A stretch of 31,354 bases of DNA from a virus: positions 1-31,354 of IMG/VR virus record IMGVR_UViG_3300042520_002218, one strand, 5' to 3'. The notes below the pieces were generated by a model. The model had not been told where the DNA came from. It worked only from the letters and a program-made list of their open reading frames with translations, and searched no databases. Of this stretch, positions 30,804 to 31,354 are shown one piece after another. Position 1 is the first letter of the stretch. Each line of letters opens with the position of its first letter. A program made the translations under genes and the position numbers.

Positions 30804-31188
30804 TAATATTCTCTCCGTCAAAATAAAATACTCTAATACCCAAAGGTTCTAATATGTTAGTGCAGGATTTACATGGTTTACTTATCATCAACTCATTTTT
30901 CTTATTTAGCCTTAGACTGACTAGAGACATTTTAGGCCCAATATGAGTGTTTCCCCATAATTTGGCAATCGCATCAATCTCGGCATGTAAAAAAGGAAAT
31001 GTGATGGTTTTTTCTGCACCGAATCTCCGGCCAAATCTGTAAGCTTTAGCTGACGTAGTCTCCATATCGTTCTGGCCAATACTCAACAGCTTATTACGGA
31101 CGTATATAAACGCAAAATGCCTATGGGTTTTATCCGCATAGACATTTAGTTTCGTTGCTATTCTTATGGAAGAATCAAATATCTTCAT
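30793..31188 (-). CDS. Zinc-dependent cytidine deaminase-fold protein
   Basis: The 131-residue product carries the deaminase zinc site HAE in FLHAEIDAI (H68, E70) and KPCKSC (C106, C109). It lacks the PSTKVGA block of dCMP deaminases and differs from the enzyme at 18365-18844, so it likely acts on another substrate, such as a cytosine nucleoside, a modified base or nucleic acid. It overlaps the glycosyltransferase start by 11 bases. Confidence 0.82.
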   Translation of the reverse strand: MKIFDSSIRIATKLNVYADKTHRHFAFIYVRNKLLSIGQNDMETTSAKAYRFGRRFGAEKTITFPFLHAEIDAIAKLWGNTHIGPKMSLVSLRLNKKNELMISKPCKSCTNILEPLGIRVFYFDGENINEA

Positions 31189-31197
31189 TACTTAAAT

Positions 31198-31338
31198 TCA
31201 CTCATGGTTTTTTATCTCTTTCAAAAATTTTTCGACTTTTGCTGACTCTATCAATTTCTTACGTTTTGCAGCTAATTTCGCCTTAACTTTAGCTTCCCTA
31301 TCATACTTCTTTTTTAACTGTGTCTTTTTATGACTCAT
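31198..31338 (-). CDS. Small Lys-rich protein (46 residues)
   Basis: A short frame runs from ATG 31338 to TGA 31198, nine bases before the deaminase start. The product begins MSHKKTQLKKKYDREAKVKA and is a single very basic helix with heptad-like spacing. It could bind nucleic acid. No strong ribosome site is seen, and low complexity weakens the case, but its position between window edge and deaminase leaves no better explanation. Confidence 0.5.
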   Translation of the reverse strand: MSHKKTQLKKKYDREAKVKAKLAAKRKKLIESAKVEKFLKEIKNHE

Positions 31339-31354
31339 ACTTGCACGATATATA

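Noticed and set aside
122-31354. Many plus-strand open frames of 60-134 codons
   Set aside because: They lie opposite well-supported minus-strand genes, have low-complexity or improbable products and no consistent ribosome sites, so they are treated as shadows.
1-31354. tRNA genes, rRNA, CRISPR arrays, insertion sequences
   Set aside because: The gene-free gaps are too short for them and no cloverleaf, regular repeat-spacer pattern or transposase was seen.

Overview
This window looks like part of a large, AT-rich, lytic tailed-phage genome (Caudoviricetes). Every supported gene lies on the minus strand, so transcription runs from high to low coordinates. Genes are packed with overlaps of a few bases (often ATGA), and no gene-free stretch exceeds about 115 bp. 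The content is a typical phage replication and nucleotide toolkit: a DnaB-type helicase, a CHC2/Toprim primase, a RecA/UvsX recombinase, a DnaQ-type exonuclease, a RecB/Cas4-type nuclease, ribonucleotide reductase, thymidylate synthase, DHFR, dCMP deaminase, dNMP kinase, MazG-like protein and PhoH. Several products carry Sec or Tat export signals and one carries a Tat lipoprotein signal, which suggests a Gram-negative host, but the host cannot be named from sequence alone.

Layout in transcription order (right to left). (1) 31338-28285: a small basic protein, a second zinc deaminase, a GT-B glycosyltransferase, two unknowns, then a Gly/Thr/Ala-rich probable virion protein (28285-28929) with its own leader. 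(2) 28235-24863: a membrane and export module. It holds two membrane-anchored proteins, a secreted protein, a papain-like cysteine protease, a membrane-anchored thioredoxin-like protein followed by a -1 frame extension, and two small proteins, and it ends at a strong intrinsic terminator (24812-24835). (3) Directly beyond the terminator is a near-consensus sigma70 promoter (24782-24810). It appears to drive about 24.7 kb with no further clear terminator: MazG-like, two metallophosphoesterases (one broken by an in-frame TAA), DHFR, YqeY-like, an exported trypsin-like protease, ThyA, small proteins, a Tat lipoprotein, dCMP deaminase, a nucleoside-hydrolase-like protein, a zinc ribbon, an ATP-grasp protein and NrdB/NrdA. 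(4) 13785-3560: PhoH, FmdB-type zinc ribbon, HTH protein, RecA, Vsr-like nuclease, helicase, primase, dNMP kinase, an intein-split RecB-like nuclease and an exonuclease. (5) 3563-1: a glycosylation cluster with a GT4-type enzyme, a GT-A-like protein, a nucleotidyltransferase and a partial gene that runs off the window.

The most notable observations are: a class 3 (Trp-Cys-Thr) LAGLIDADG intein placed inside the DYK|TG active-site motif of the RecB-like nuclease; a canonical A AAA AAG slippery site at the end of the thioredoxin-like gene that opens a 59-codon -1 frame extension lacking its own start; a phage papain-like protease with the full Gln-Cys-His-Asn set; a Tat lipoprotein; a metallophosphoesterase interrupted by one stop codon; and three short genes hidden between the larger ones (58, 51 and 27 codons).
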